22,049 bases of DNA. It comes from CALAZP01 sp964410725 (GTDB taxonomy: Bacteria > Bacteroidota > Bacteroidia > Chitinophagales > Saprospiraceae). The first letter of the stretch is position 1. Every line of letters starts with the position of its first letter. The translations under genes and the position numbers were made by a program. The stretch lies in NCBI GenBank assembly GCA_964410725.1, contig CAYPID010000036.1, forward strand, positions 1 through 22,049, given 5' to 3'. Shown piece by piece: positions 7,223-15,963 of this stretch. The notes below the pieces were generated by a model. It was not told where the DNA came from, did no database searches, and worked only from the letters and a program-made list of their open reading frames with translations.

Positions 7223-9821
7223 TATCAAGTGCTTTATTATTCTGGTATATTAAACTTAAGATCCACCCTATGATGACGCTACTACACATACCCGTAAAAG
7301 CATACATCAATAAGTGCACCTCCGTGTACTCTTTGATTAAATATTGGATTATTCCACTGGCTATCAATCCTATCAAGGCCCCATAACCACTTGCTCTTTT
7401 AAAAAATATTCCCAATACAAATACGCCTCCAAGCCCTCCGGCGAATAAGCCCACAATCATATTGAATTGATCCCACAAAGAGGAAATCCCCCAAGTTGCC
7501 ATCATCCAGGCTATACCCGTACCCATCACTCCAATGACCACCGTTATCCACCTGGCCATCTTCAAATAACCCGTTTCCCGATTCAATGGCCACAATCTAC
7601 GGACAAAATCAGTGGTGATGACCGTAGCCACAGAATTCATGCTGCTGTCCAAACTCGACATGGAAGCTGCAAAAACAGCAGCAATCAAAAGACCAGATAC
7701 TCCTGGAGGCAAACCATTAACGATAAACCAAGGAAATACAGCATCTGTCTTATCCAAAACTGGAGATAGTAATTCAGGCTGGCTTTTGTAATACACAAAT
7801 AATAAAGTACCCAAACTAAAGAAAATAAGTGTGGCAGGTAACGTCATCCACGCACCAACTGTAATTCCCTTAGCAGCACTGCGCTCATCTTTGGTGGTGA
7901 GATAACGCTGAATGACCGTTTGATCACTACCATATTGCACAATATTCGATGCCAAACCCCCTATCAAAACCACCCATAAGGTCGGCTGTGAAAAATCAAT
8001 ATTCCAATCTAAAATTTTCATTTTGTCGTACGCTCCTATATAGTCCCCAATCGAAACCCCATCCAGCGAAGCGTATAAAATTCCAAGAGACAATAATGCA
8101 CCGCCTAATAAAACCACCACTTGCAAGACATCCGTCCAAATCACCGCTTCTATACCCCCGAGTACAGTGTACAAAATGCTCATCAATCCCATGGTCAAAA
8201 TACACAAGTTCACATCTATCCCAGTGACTACCGATAAGGCTAATGAGGGCAGTAAAAGCACGATTCCCAATCTACCTAACTGCAGAAAAATATACATGGT
8301 ACTGCCCACCAATCTGGTTGGTAGATTAAATCTCATTTCCAAAAATTCATAAGCGGAGGTGAGATTATACCTTCGGTAAAAAGGAAGGAAATACCTAATA
8401 ATAAAAGGTGAAACCATAATGATGGTCATCATTAAAAAAAAGTACAACCAATCCGTCGCAAAGGTCTTGGCGGGAATAGCCATAAAGGTTATCGCACTTA
8501 ACTGAGTGCCAAAAATGCTGATGCCAGCTGCCCACCAAGGAATTCGATTTCCCCCTTTGAAAAAATCATCAGTACTATTTTGATTCTTGGAGTAAATAAA
8601 GCCAATCAGCAATAAAACAAACAAATAAACGGCCAAAACCGTATAATTTAAGGTTCCAAAAGCCACCTGACTTTCCAATTGAACGCTCCTGATTAAAGGA
8701 GTTCGAATACAAGGAGAAACCTCGCCGGAGGGAAAGATCATTTGATTCCCCCATTGAAAAGAAGTAGTAGTAACCTGAGGGCTGAAAGGCAAAGAATCCA
8801 ACAAGCTCCAGGAACGGGTGATGGTATGGAAACTCCAAACCGCTCTGTTGAATCCAGGATGATGCTGCATCAAACTGTCCCTTTGTGCTATCCAAATAGC
8901 AGGATCATCAGCTTTCTGAATTCGATCAGCTAATGTTTCCAATTGATTGAATATTCGACCGTCGTCCCCTCCAAATAATAAGATGTGATTCGCTCCAACT
9001 GGCATTCCAGTACCCGCTGCTAATGGGATACTCTTATCAGATAAGGAATCGTCCAACGCCTCCCATTCATTATGGACGGGATCATAAACCCAAGAGTCCT
9101 GAATAAGCTGGCTTTGAACCCGATTCCCTTTGAACCTTCCCATGAATAAATAGAATCCTTGGCCAGTTCCATTGTTTTGAACCACACCTACAGCATGAGT
9201 GCGGGGAGCACCAGGCCAGGCAGGCAAATTTTGCCACCCCTCTTCCATATCCTCAATTGACAATTTGCCGAAAAACTTCTTTCCTTCAGGTTCGGTACTG
9301 CCAGCAACATAAACCTCCGCTCCGATTACCCCTGCGGTCAAATTGGTTAACGGCAACGGCAGCGATGGTAATGTTTCATATTCAACCGTTCTCTCCTCTG
9401 CATTCCAACGTAAAACAAATACATCATCTTTGGCACCAGAAGCATCATTGCCCCCTATCCCAATAAGACCCATTGAAGTGGAAACCGAGGCCCCATAAGC
9501 AACGGGAAAAGGCAGTTGAATGGTTGAATCCACCATCCAACTCCATTGGTCACCATCTTTCTCCAACACATATATGTCCTTATGGAATTTCTTAGTGCCG
9601 CCTTCCCAAACCCCTCCTTCGGGAAAATTAGCCCCTCCTGCCAAAATCATTACCTCTTGATGAACCCCAGCATAAGTACCTGCCAATCCAGGATGGGGAG
9701 CAGCAGCTGTATGGTCAGCCGGCAAAATGGCAATAGTGTCCCACTTCAAATCCGAATGCGGCGTTTGCCCTAGCAAAACAGTTCCTAAGACCCATAAAAA
9801 AAAGGATAATCTGTACTTCAT
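7209..9821 (-). CDS. Sialic acid mutarotase (permuted Kelch)-SSS sodium symporter fusion
   Basis: This protein has about 870 residues. The preferred start, 9821, gives a signal peptide MKYRLSFFLWVLGTVLLGQ; an in-frame Met lies 12 nt upstream. In numbering from that upstream Met, residues about 25-385 form a Kelch beta-propeller with ILAGGANFPEGG, LIGIGGND and ILLFGGDDG. These match the cyclically permuted relatives of the E. coli sialic acid mutarotase YjhT/NanM. Residues about 395-870 are a sodium:solute symporter with roughly a dozen or more membrane helices, including GSDQTVIQRYLTT (636-648) and FAASMSSLDSSMNS (721-734). The propeller should lie in the periplasm and feed the preferred anomer to the transporter. 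It overlaps the downstream lyase gene, which supports sialic acid as substrate. Other sugars remain possible for the SSS part. Confidence 0.88.
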   Translation of the reverse strand: MKYRLSFFLWVLGTVLLGQTPHSDLKWDTIAILPADHTAAAPHPGLAGTYAGVHQEVMILAGGANFPEGGVWEGGTKKFHKDIYVLEKDGDQWSWMVDSTIQLPFPVAYGASVSTSMGLIGIGGNDASGAKDDVFVLRWNAEERTVEYETLPSLPLPLTNLTAGVIGAEVYVAGSTEPEGKKFFGKLSIEDMEEGWQNLPAWPGAPRTHAVGVVQNNGTGQGFYLFMGRFKGNRVQSQLIQDSWVYDPVHNEWEALDDSLSDKSIPLAAGTGMPVGANHILLFGGDDGRIFNQLETLADRIQKADDPAIWIAQRDSLMQHHPGFNRAVWSFHTITRSWSLLDSLPFSPQVTTTSFQWGNQMIFPSGEVSPCIRTPLIRSVQLESQVAFGTLNYTVLAVYLFVLLLIGFIYSKNQNSTDDFFKGGNRIPWWAAGISIFGTQLSAITFMAIPAKTFATDWLYFFLMMTIIMVSPFIIRYFLPFYRRYNLTSAYEFLEMRFNLPTRLVGSTMYIFLQLGRLGIVLLLPSLALSVVTGIDVNLCILTMGLMSILYTVLGGIEAVIWTDVLQVVVLLGGALLSLGILYASLDGVSIGDYIGAYDKMKILDWNIDFSQPTLWVVLIGGLASNIVQYGSDQTVIQRYLTTKDERSAAKGITVGAWMTLPATLIFFSLGTLLFVYYKSQPELLSPVLDKTDAVFPWFIVNGLPPGVSGLLIAAVFAASMSSLDSSMNSVATVITTDFVRRLWPLNRETGYLKMARWITVVIGVMGTGIAWMMATWGISSLWDQFNMIVGLFAGGLGGVFVLGIFFKRASGYGALIGLIASGIIQYLIKEYTEVHLLMYAFTGMCSSVIIGWILSLIYQNNKALDNGEI

Positions 9822-9934
9822 ATCTGTATGCAATTACTTGAAAATCATTTAAAAAAGAAAATTATTTTTTATGTATGACATAAAACATATTCAATTTCAT
9901 TTCAAATATGTAAAAACTATTGGTATTATAGTTG

Positions 9935-10246
9935 ATGAATTGGCCAATACATTATTTTTTTCACTTAGGAGTTCCTTTGATTTTCTCCTTTTGGGTTTTC
10001 GAACACAAGTGGAAAAGGGTTTATTCCATATTGCTTTTAACCATGTTAGTAGATTTGGACCACCTCCTGGCCTCCCCTATTTTTGATCCCACCAGATGCA
10101 GTATCGGTTTTCATCCATTGCATACCTATTGGGCCATAGGATGCTATATCCTTTTATTGGTGATGAATCACACCACCCTTCGTTTGATAGGGTTAGGTTT
10201 GATCTGGCACATGATTACCGATGCCATAGATTGTTATTATATGTAA
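9935..10246 (+). CDS. DUF6122-type small membrane protein
   Basis: This protein of about 103 residues is mostly hydrophobic, with three or four membrane segments. Polar motifs conserved in the family lie between them: HYFFHLGVP near the start, MLVDLDHLLASPIFDP in the middle, FHPLHTYWAIG after that, and WHMITDAIDC at the end. The repeated His/Asp residues recall membrane-bound metal-dependent hydrolases of the YdjM type, but no activity is established. I chose the ATG at 9935; the frame also has a TTG three bases earlier. It is divergent from the mutarotase/symporter gene and lies 11 bp before the esterase gene, so it probably leads the plus-strand run. An overlapping ORF at 9871-10086 in another frame shows none of these motifs and was not called. 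Confidence 0.75.
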   Translation: MNWPIHYFFHLGVPLIFSFWVFEHKWKRVYSILLLTMLVDLDHLLASPIFDPTRCSIGFHPLHTYWAIGCYILLLVMNHTTLRLIGLGLIWHMITDAIDCYYM

Positions 10247-10257
10247 AATAATATCAG

Positions 10258-11778
10258 ATGAAATTTTCATTTATCAGACTCACCCTTTTTTTGGTATTTC
10301 TACCATTGGCTGTAATCAGTCAAATATTTGTTCCTGATCTTTTTTCTGATCAAATGGTCATACAAAGGGCAACTCCCGTTCCATTGTGGGGAAAAACGGC
10401 ACCTTCGGTAAAAATTACCGCTGTTCTCGGGTTGGAGGGGTCCACTGGGGTGGTTGAAGTTGAACAAGTACATGGGTGGACTGATTCACAGGGCCATTGG
10501 GAGTTGACCTTATCGCCCAGGCCAGCTGGGGGGCCCTATCAAATAAAAATTATGACCGCTGTGGATACGGTTATTATCCATGAGATATTGATTGGTGAGG
10601 TTTGGATATGTTCGGGCCAATCCAATATGGAATGGGCACTCAAAAATTCCAAATATGGAAAAGAAGCACTCGAAAAAGCTAACCGTTCGAACCTGAGATT
10701 ATTTCATTTGAAAAAAATCCACAATATGTATAATGCTCCTTTTACGGAGGAGCAAACTAAAGCCATTGACCAATATGATTTCTTTGAGCAAGGCAAATGG
10801 GTTATCAGCGATGAAATAAATGCGGCAGAATTTTCCGCCGTTGGATATTACTTTGCCAATCTATTACAAGATTCTCTGGAAAATATTCCTATAGGAATCA
10901 TCCAAAATGCGGTTAGTGGTTCGCCAGCTCAATCTTGGTATCGCGCACTGCCAGAAGAGGTGATGCATTGGTTGGACAATGATACCTACCACCCTTGGCT
11001 GGCTGAGCGAGCCAATCAAAATTGGACAGATCAATCAGATGGGCTATACCATCACCATCCTTTCGAACCTGGATACCTATTCCAGAGTGCGGTACTCCCC
11101 TTGGCACCATTTCCAGTAAGAGGGGTTTTGTGGTACCAGGGAGAGTCCAATGCCACTCATCCGGAGTCTTACTTTTCCATTATGAAAAGAGTTATAGAAG
11201 ATTGGCGGGAAGTCTGGGGGTATGAATTGCCCTTTTATTCTGTACAGTTGCCTCGAATAGCTAACCGGAGTCGTTGGCCGGAATTCAGAGCAGCGCAAAG
11301 GGAGGTACTCAAATTGCCAAATACGGGAATGATATCCATAATAGACGAAGGGCATTCAACAGACGTTCACCCTACTCACAAAAGAGTAGTGGGACACCGA
11401 CTCGCTTGGTTGATATTACGTCAAATCTATCAAAACCAGACTGCCCCGATCTCACCAGAATTAGCGGGGTATGAATGGCATGAAAAAGAGCGCACCCTTT
11501 CCCTCTCCATTCGGAATCATGGCATACCACTGGTTGATTATGATCCCGATTCCAGAGGCAGAATAGAACTATTGGGCTATTCGGAGGATGGTCGGCAAAC
11601 GCGAATAATAGAACCAGACATGAGTATATTGGACAGTACCATACTTTTGAAATATCCCACTAACTTTTTACCGGTCCGAATTCAATATGCATGGAAACCA
11701 TTTCCCGAAGGGATAATTTTTAATTTAAAAGGAATGCCCTTAGTACCATTTAAGGTGGATTTGCCGGGAAATAACTAA
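10258..11778 (+). CDS. Sialate O-acetylesterase (SGNH/SASA family)
   Basis: This 506-residue exported esterase has a signal peptide (1-21, ending AVISQ). A beta-sandwich region interrupts the SGNH fold, as in 9-O-acetyl-sialate esterases. The nucleophile motif is GQSNMEW (120-126, Ser122). The oxyanion/structural motif WYQGESN (292-298) is present. The acid-base pair lies in DVHP at 369-372 (Asp369, His371). All catalytic residues are intact and the length is usual for the family. It removes O-acetyl groups from sialic acid so that the sugar can be cleaved and catabolised. It sits divergently from the sialic acid mutarotase/transporter and lyase genes, which strengthens the assignment. Some SASA-family members act on acetylated hemicellulose instead. 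The next gene downstream starts within about 35 bp. Confidence 0.87.
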   Translation: MKFSFIRLTLFLVFLPLAVISQIFVPDLFSDQMVIQRATPVPLWGKTAPSVKITAVLGLEGSTGVVEVEQVHGWTDSQGHWELTLSPRPAGGPYQIKIMTAVDTVIIHEILIGEVWICSGQSNMEWALKNSKYGKEALEKANRSNLRLFHLKKIHNMYNAPFTEEQTKAIDQYDFFEQGKWVISDEINAAEFSAVGYYFANLLQDSLENIPIGIIQNAVSGSPAQSWYRALPEEVMHWLDNDTYHPWLAERANQNWTDQSDGLYHHHPFEPGYLFQSAVLPLAPFPVRGVLWYQGESNATHPESYFSIMKRVIEDWREVWGYELPFYSVQLPRIANRSRWPEFRAAQREVLKLPNTGMISIIDEGHSTDVHPTHKRVVGHRLAWLILRQIYQNQTAPISPELAGYEWHEKERTLSLSIRNHGIPLVDYDPDSRGRIELLGYSEDGRQTRIIEPDMSILDSTILLKYPTNFLPVRIQYAWKPFPEGIIFNLKGMPLVPFKVDLPGNN

Positions 11779-11813
11779 ATAAAATCCTACATTAGATGGC
11801 AAACAAAACATCG

Positions 11814-12905
11814 ATGAAGCGATACTTTATAAAGGGATGTTTATTGATAATATGGGGATGTTCCTCCCCGGAAGCGGAGGTTGGGGTTCATCCAACGGTT
11901 CAGTCAATTACAGAATCAGTGTATGCGTCGGTCAAAATATATCCTGATCAATATTATTATGCGCGGACCAATATCGTAGGGACGCTGTCAGCGATATGGG
12001 TAGAAGAAGGCCAAAAGGTTGAGAAGGACCAACCTTTGTTTGCCATCCTACCCTCGGCATTGAACCAAAGCAGATTGGTTACAGCCCAAATCAATTTGGA
12101 GGAAGCCAAGGAGCAATATTTGGGGTCTAGTAGCCTACTGGGCAATTTGGAAAAAGAATTGGCTAATGCTCGCAACAGGTATCAATTGGATTCTTTAAAT
12201 TTTGTGCGGCAAGCGAATCTTCAAAAGCAAAATATTGGAAAGAAAATAGATTACGACGCCAGCCAATTACAATTTAAAGCGAGTAAAAATCAGCTTCAGA
12301 TTTTGGAGCAACAATACCAACAGCGGGAGGACCAACTTAAGAGGCAATACGAAAAAGCTAATAATCAATGGGTTACTGAAAAGGAATTGTTGAGTGATTA
12401 CACTATTACTTCTAAAATTAACGGATTGGTTTATTCCATTAGTAAGGAAATTGGTGATTTGATCACGGCTCAAGATTATTTGGCGGAAATTGGGAGTGAG
12501 GATGAGTGGCTGATAGAAATGGAGGTGGATGAAGTGGATGTCTCAAGAGTTGGGATTGGAGATACCGTTGCAATTATATTAGAGGCCTATCCCAATCAAA
12601 CTTTTCGAGCTATTACCGAATTTATAGCTAAGAAAAAAAATGAAAAAACGCAGACGTTTAGGGTAACGGGAACTTTCATTGAAAGGCCTCCACAGCTCTA
12701 CAGTGGTTTATCAGGGGAAGCCAATATAATTGTGGGGAGGAAAGATAATAGTTTGGTTATTCCCGCTGTATATCTTTCAGGGAGCAATAAGGTTTTGACC
12801 ACCGATGGGGAAAAAACTGTAGAGATTGGGGTTAAGAATTTGTCTTTTGTGGAAATTATAAGTGGTTTGGATACTGCTGATGTCCTGCTAAATCCAGTCC
12901 AATGA
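11814..12905 (+). CDS. Periplasmic adaptor lipoprotein of an ABC exporter (HlyD/MacA-like)
   Basis: This membrane-fusion-protein family member has about 363 residues. The Met at 11814 begins a lipoprotein signal (IWGC, acylated Cys16 from this start); an in-frame ATG at 11796 only adds a polar leader. In numbering from that upstream Met, residues about 55-85 and 205-235 form the split lipoyl-like domain (GTLSAIWVEEGQKVEKDQP and ITSKINGLVYSIS). Residues about 95-195 form a Gln/Glu/Lys-rich coiled-coil hairpin, and a beta-barrel domain follows (EMEVDEVDVSRV, then GLSGEANIIVGRKDN). The adaptor links the permease to an outer-membrane channel. Its stop overlaps the permease start (ATGA, 4 bp). No TolC-like gene is present in the window. 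Confidence 0.85.
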   Translation: MKRYFIKGCLLIIWGCSSPEAEVGVHPTVQSITESVYASVKIYPDQYYYARTNIVGTLSAIWVEEGQKVEKDQPLFAILPSALNQSRLVTAQINLEEAKEQYLGSSSLLGNLEKELANARNRYQLDSLNFVRQANLQKQNIGKKIDYDASQLQFKASKNQLQILEQQYQQREDQLKRQYEKANNQWVTEKELLSDYTITSKINGLVYSISKEIGDLITAQDYLAEIGSEDEWLIEMEVDEVDVSRVGIGDTVAIILEAYPNQTFRAITEFIAKKKNEKTQTFRVTGTFIERPPQLYSGLSGEANIIVGRKDNSLVIPAVYLSGSNKVLTTDGEKTVEIGVKNLSFVEIISGLDTADVLLNPVQ

Positions 12906-14158
12906 TTCAAAGAGCTGCGCTGATTGTTTCCATATCCAAAACACATTTGTTATCGAAAACTAAGCAAACAGTGGTTGCTGCATTAGGGGTAACTTTTGGG
13001 GTGAGTATGTTCATCATTATGATGAGTTTCATGACTGGTTTGAATGACCTTTTAGATGGTTTAATTTTAAATCGAACCCCGCATATTCAAATATTTAATA
13101 AATCAGAGCCCACTGCTATTCAACCTATAGATAGACTAGGGGATGCCTATAATTTCGTGTATTCGGTGCGTCCTAAGCCTATTTTAGAAAGAATTCACGA
13201 TGCGATTCCCATTATGCAGCAATTAAAGGGGATGGAACAAGTCATGGGAGTTACGCCACAAGTGACCTGTAAAATTTTCTACAAAGCGGGGGCTACTAAT
13301 TTGAATGGCCTATTAAACGGAGTGGTAGTTGATGAAGAAATCCGGTTGTTTAACTTCAAAGACTACATTGTGGATGGAGAGGTGCAATCACTAATTCGAA
13401 ATAAAAACAGTATTTTATTGGGGGCTGGAATTGCTAAGAACCTGTCTTTGAAAGTAGGCGACAAAATACAGGTCATGAATACGGATGGGACGCTATTTAC
13501 ACTTTCCATCGGTGGAATTTTTCAAAGTGGATTAGCAGAAGTAGATGATGTACAAAGTTATGTGAATATTAAAATGGCACAGCAAATTTTGGGGGTTAGT
13601 GCCAATTATATAAGTAGGATACATGTCAAATTGAATGATTTGGAAGAAGCTGCTGGCTTATCCAAAACCATAGAAAACATCTATTCCGTAAAGGCATTAG
13701 ATATCAAAACCGCTAATGCTCAATTTGAAACGGGCACTTCCATACGAAATATTATTTCCTACGCTGTATCTATTTCATTAATGATAGTGGCTGGTTTTGG
13801 AATCTATAATATTCTAAACATGTTTATTTATGAAAAAATGAATGACATTGCCATTTTAAAAGCAACCGGATTTACCGGAATGGATGTGATGTACATTTTC
13901 ATTTTTCAGGCGGTATTAATTGGTTTAATTGGAGGAATAGTCGGCATAGGAATTGGGTATGGGGTATCGGTTATCATAGATCATTTACCCTTCGTAACGG
14001 AGGCTTTACCCACCATTAAAACTTTTCCCGTTAATTATCAATTATCCTTTTACGTTTCGGCCATTTCCTTTTCTTTGGGTGCCACCTTTCTAGCGGGTTA
14101 TCTTCCAGCTAGGAAGGCCAAGAAAATTGACCCTGTAGAAATTATCCGAGGCAGGTAA
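12902..14158 (+). CDS. ABC transporter permease, FtsX/MacB type
   Basis: This 418-residue permease has one membrane helix near the N-terminus (about 24-46), a large periplasmic domain (about 50-280) and three C-terminal helices (about 284-309, 328-358, 381-402). That is the type VII/MacB-like topology. The FtsX-domain signatures are YEKMNDIAILKATGFT (about 310-325) and the terminal ARKAKKIDPVEIIRGR. Its start overlaps the adaptor stop by 4 bp, and its stop is 9 bp before the ATPase gene, so the three form one transporter. By family knowledge such systems move substrates from the periplasm or inner membrane outwards, by mechanotransmission rather than by classical transport. The substrate is not evident. 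A LolCDE-like role is less likely because an adaptor is present. Confidence 0.88.
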   Translation: MIQRAALIVSISKTHLLSKTKQTVVAALGVTFGVSMFIIMMSFMTGLNDLLDGLILNRTPHIQIFNKSEPTAIQPIDRLGDAYNFVYSVRPKPILERIHDAIPIMQQLKGMEQVMGVTPQVTCKIFYKAGATNLNGLLNGVVVDEEIRLFNFKDYIVDGEVQSLIRNKNSILLGAGIAKNLSLKVGDKIQVMNTDGTLFTLSIGGIFQSGLAEVDDVQSYVNIKMAQQILGVSANYISRIHVKLNDLEEAAGLSKTIENIYSVKALDIKTANAQFETGTSIRNIISYAVSISLMIVAGFGIYNILNMFIYEKMNDIAILKATGFTGMDVMYIFIFQAVLIGLIGGIVGIGIGYGVSVIIDHLPFVTEALPTIKTFPVNYQLSFYVSAISFSLGATFLAGYLPARKAKKIDPVEIIRGR

Positions 14159-14167
14159 AATGAAATT

Positions 14168-14842
14168 ATGGAGACTGTACTTGAAACAAGAGCCCTAAAT
14201 AAGCATTTTTATGATCCAGTAGATTTTCATGTGCTTAAGGACATCGCCCTTCAGCTCAAAAAAAAGGAATTTGTTTCCATCATGGGAAAATCTGGTTGTG
14301 GTAAATCAACTTTGCTCTATATCCTATCCACTATGGATACGCAATACGAGGGTCAATTATGGATTGATGGGCAAGAGATGAGTATGAGGAAACCTGAGGA
14401 ATTAGCCAGAATTAGAAATGAAAAAATAGGATTTGTTTTCCAATTCCATTATTTATTACCTGAGTTTACCGTCCTTAAGAATGTGATGCTACCTGCCTTA
14501 AAATTAGGAAGGCTCTCGCATTCTGAAGTAGAAAAAAGAGCAATGGAAAAATTGGATCTATTGGGGGTTGCTCATCAGGCCCATAAAAAGGCCCATAAAA
14601 TTTCAGGTGGAGAGAAGCAAAGAGTATCTATTGCAAGGGCATTGATTAATGATCCACAAATCATTATGGGGGATGAACCTACTGGAAATCTTGACAGTAA
14701 AAATGCCAATAATGTATTCAACATTATGCGCAGCCTAAGTCATCAGTTAGATATGTCCATGCTGATTGTAACCCACGATGAAGATTTTGCTCGAAAGACG
14801 GATCGCATCATTGAAATGGAAGATGGTCGAATAATTTCCTGA
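14168..14842 (+). CDS. ABC transporter ATP-binding protein (MacB/LolD-like)
   Basis: This 224-residue nucleotide-binding subunit has every key motif intact: Walker A GKSGCGKST (40-48), Q-loop Gln92 in VFQFHYLLP, signature SGGEKQ (146-151), Walker B IIMGDEPTGNLD (165-176, with catalytic Glu170) and switch His203 in VTHD. The length and the LLPEFTVLKNV segment place it with the LolD/MacB/DevA group of ATPases that pair with FtsX-type permeases. It follows the permease by 9 bp and would power the exporter encoded by the two preceding genes. The NOS gene starts 53 bp downstream on the same strand. Confidence 0.92.
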   Translation: METVLETRALNKHFYDPVDFHVLKDIALQLKKKEFVSIMGKSGCGKSTLLYILSTMDTQYEGQLWIDGQEMSMRKPEELARIRNEKIGFVFQFHYLLPEFTVLKNVMLPALKLGRLSHSEVEKRAMEKLDLLGVAHQAHKKAHKISGGEKQRVSIARALINDPQIIMGDEPTGNLDSKNANNVFNIMRSLSHQLDMSMLIVTHDEDFARKTDRIIEMEDGRIIS

Positions 14843-14895
14843 ACAAAAATTCTAAATCAACCTTTAAAAGGCAGTAAATCTAACCTGCATTTTAA

Positions 14896-15963
14896 ATGGA
14901 TGACTTGATAAAAGAGGCTACATTTTTCCTTGAGCAATATTTTTTTGAAAAGAAATTACCTGGTGTTCAAAAAAGAATTCAACAAGTAAGGGCTGAAATA
15001 GAACAAACTAATACCTATCAGCACACCTATAATGAGTTATCTTATGGTGCCAAATTAGCTTGGAGAAACAGCAATCGCTGTATTGGAAGACTTTTTTGGC
15101 GAAGCCTTCAGCTCATTGACGCAAGACACCTAACTCAACCTGAAGAAATTTTCAAAGCCACTCAAAATCAATTGTCAATAGCTTATAATAATGGGAAAAT
15201 TAAACCCTTAATCACGGTATTTAAACCCAAAACACCTGATGGTCGCACTCCGATTAAATTTAGGAATCACCAAATAACCAGTTATGCTGGATATACTACC
15301 AAGGAAGGTGATGTCATTGGAGATCCCAAAATGATAGCCTTCACAGAGGAGTGCTTGGCATTGGGTTGGAAGGGTAAAGGAACTCCCTTTGATTTGCTTC
15401 CTGTAATTATAGAAATCGATGAAAAGACCTGTCATCTGTTTCCCTTAGAATCAAAACACGTGAATGAAATCAATATTACACACCCTGATTATTTATGGTT
15501 TGCCGAATTGGGTATCAAATGGTATGCGGTTCCTACCATTTCGAATATGAGTTTGATAATCGGAGGAATTGAATATCCAGCAGCACCATTCAATGGTTGG
15601 TATATGGTTACTGAAATTGCATGCAGGAATCTGGGAGACAAGGATCGGTATAATCTCTTGGAGAAAATAGCTGTTAAAATGGGATTATCTACTAACCGAC
15701 ATTCCAAATTTTGGAAAGATCGGGCCCTTTTAGAACTCAATACAGCGGTTTACCATTCCTATCAACAAGCAGGGGTAACTTTGGTAGATCATCATACTGC
15801 CTCTGAGGAATTCACAAAATTTGTGACCCAAGAGCAGCGAAATAATCGGAAGGTAACTGCTGACTGGTCATGGATTGTACCCCCATTATCGAGTTCAACG
15901 ATGGAAGTCTTTCACCAAGAATATGAAGACGATATGGTAATGCCTAATTTTATTTATCGATAA
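14896..15963 (+). CDS. nos: Bacterial nitric oxide synthase, oxygenase domain only
   Basis: This 355-residue protein matches the stand-alone oxygenase form of NOS. It oxidises L-arginine to citrulline and nitric oxide using haem and a pterin or folate cofactor, with electrons from unlinked flavoproteins. The haem-ligand motif WRNSNRCIGRLFW is at 56-68 with the proximal thiolate Cys62. The substrate-binding segment NGWYMVTEIACRNLGD is at 233-248 with Glu240. The pterin/dimer-side segments DHHTASEEF (298-306), ADWSWIVPP (322-330) and MVMPNFIY (347-354) are present. No reductase or globin domain is attached. The start is the first ATG and the length is usual for bacterial NOS. The gene is the last of the plus-strand run. 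Its last 14 bp overlap the 3' end of the convergent haem peroxidase gene. NOS is far better known from Firmicutes and Deinococcus. Confidence 0.95.
   Translation: MDDLIKEATFFLEQYFFEKKLPGVQKRIQQVRAEIEQTNTYQHTYNELSYGAKLAWRNSNRCIGRLFWRSLQLIDARHLTQPEEIFKATQNQLSIAYNNGKIKPLITVFKPKTPDGRTPIKFRNHQITSYAGYTTKEGDVIGDPKMIAFTEECLALGWKGKGTPFDLLPVIIEIDEKTCHLFPLESKHVNEINITHPDYLWFAELGIKWYAVPTISNMSLIIGGIEYPAAPFNGWYMVTEIACRNLGDKDRYNLLEKIAVKMGLSTNRHSKFWKDRALLELNTAVYHSYQQAGVTLVDHHTASEEFTKFVTQEQRNNRKVTADWSWIVPPLSSSTMEVFHQEYEDDMVMPNFIYR

Noticed and set aside
7399..8933. Several short ORFs on both strands inside the mutarotase/symporter gene
   Set aside because: All are in alternative frames of a long gene with clear Kelch and SSS motifs. 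None has a signal peptide or recognisable motif.
9834..9934. Search for TAnnTTTG promoters in the divergent region between the symporter and DUF6122 genes
   Set aside because: Only near matches (CATATTTG and TATGTTTT on the minus strand) without properly spaced TTG; not reliable enough to annotate.
9871..10086. 71-residue ORF on the plus strand overlapping the DUF6122 gene
   Set aside because: It lies in a different frame from the DUF6122 protein, which has the conserved His/Asp motifs. The 71-residue translation has no recognisable domain, so it is a shadow.
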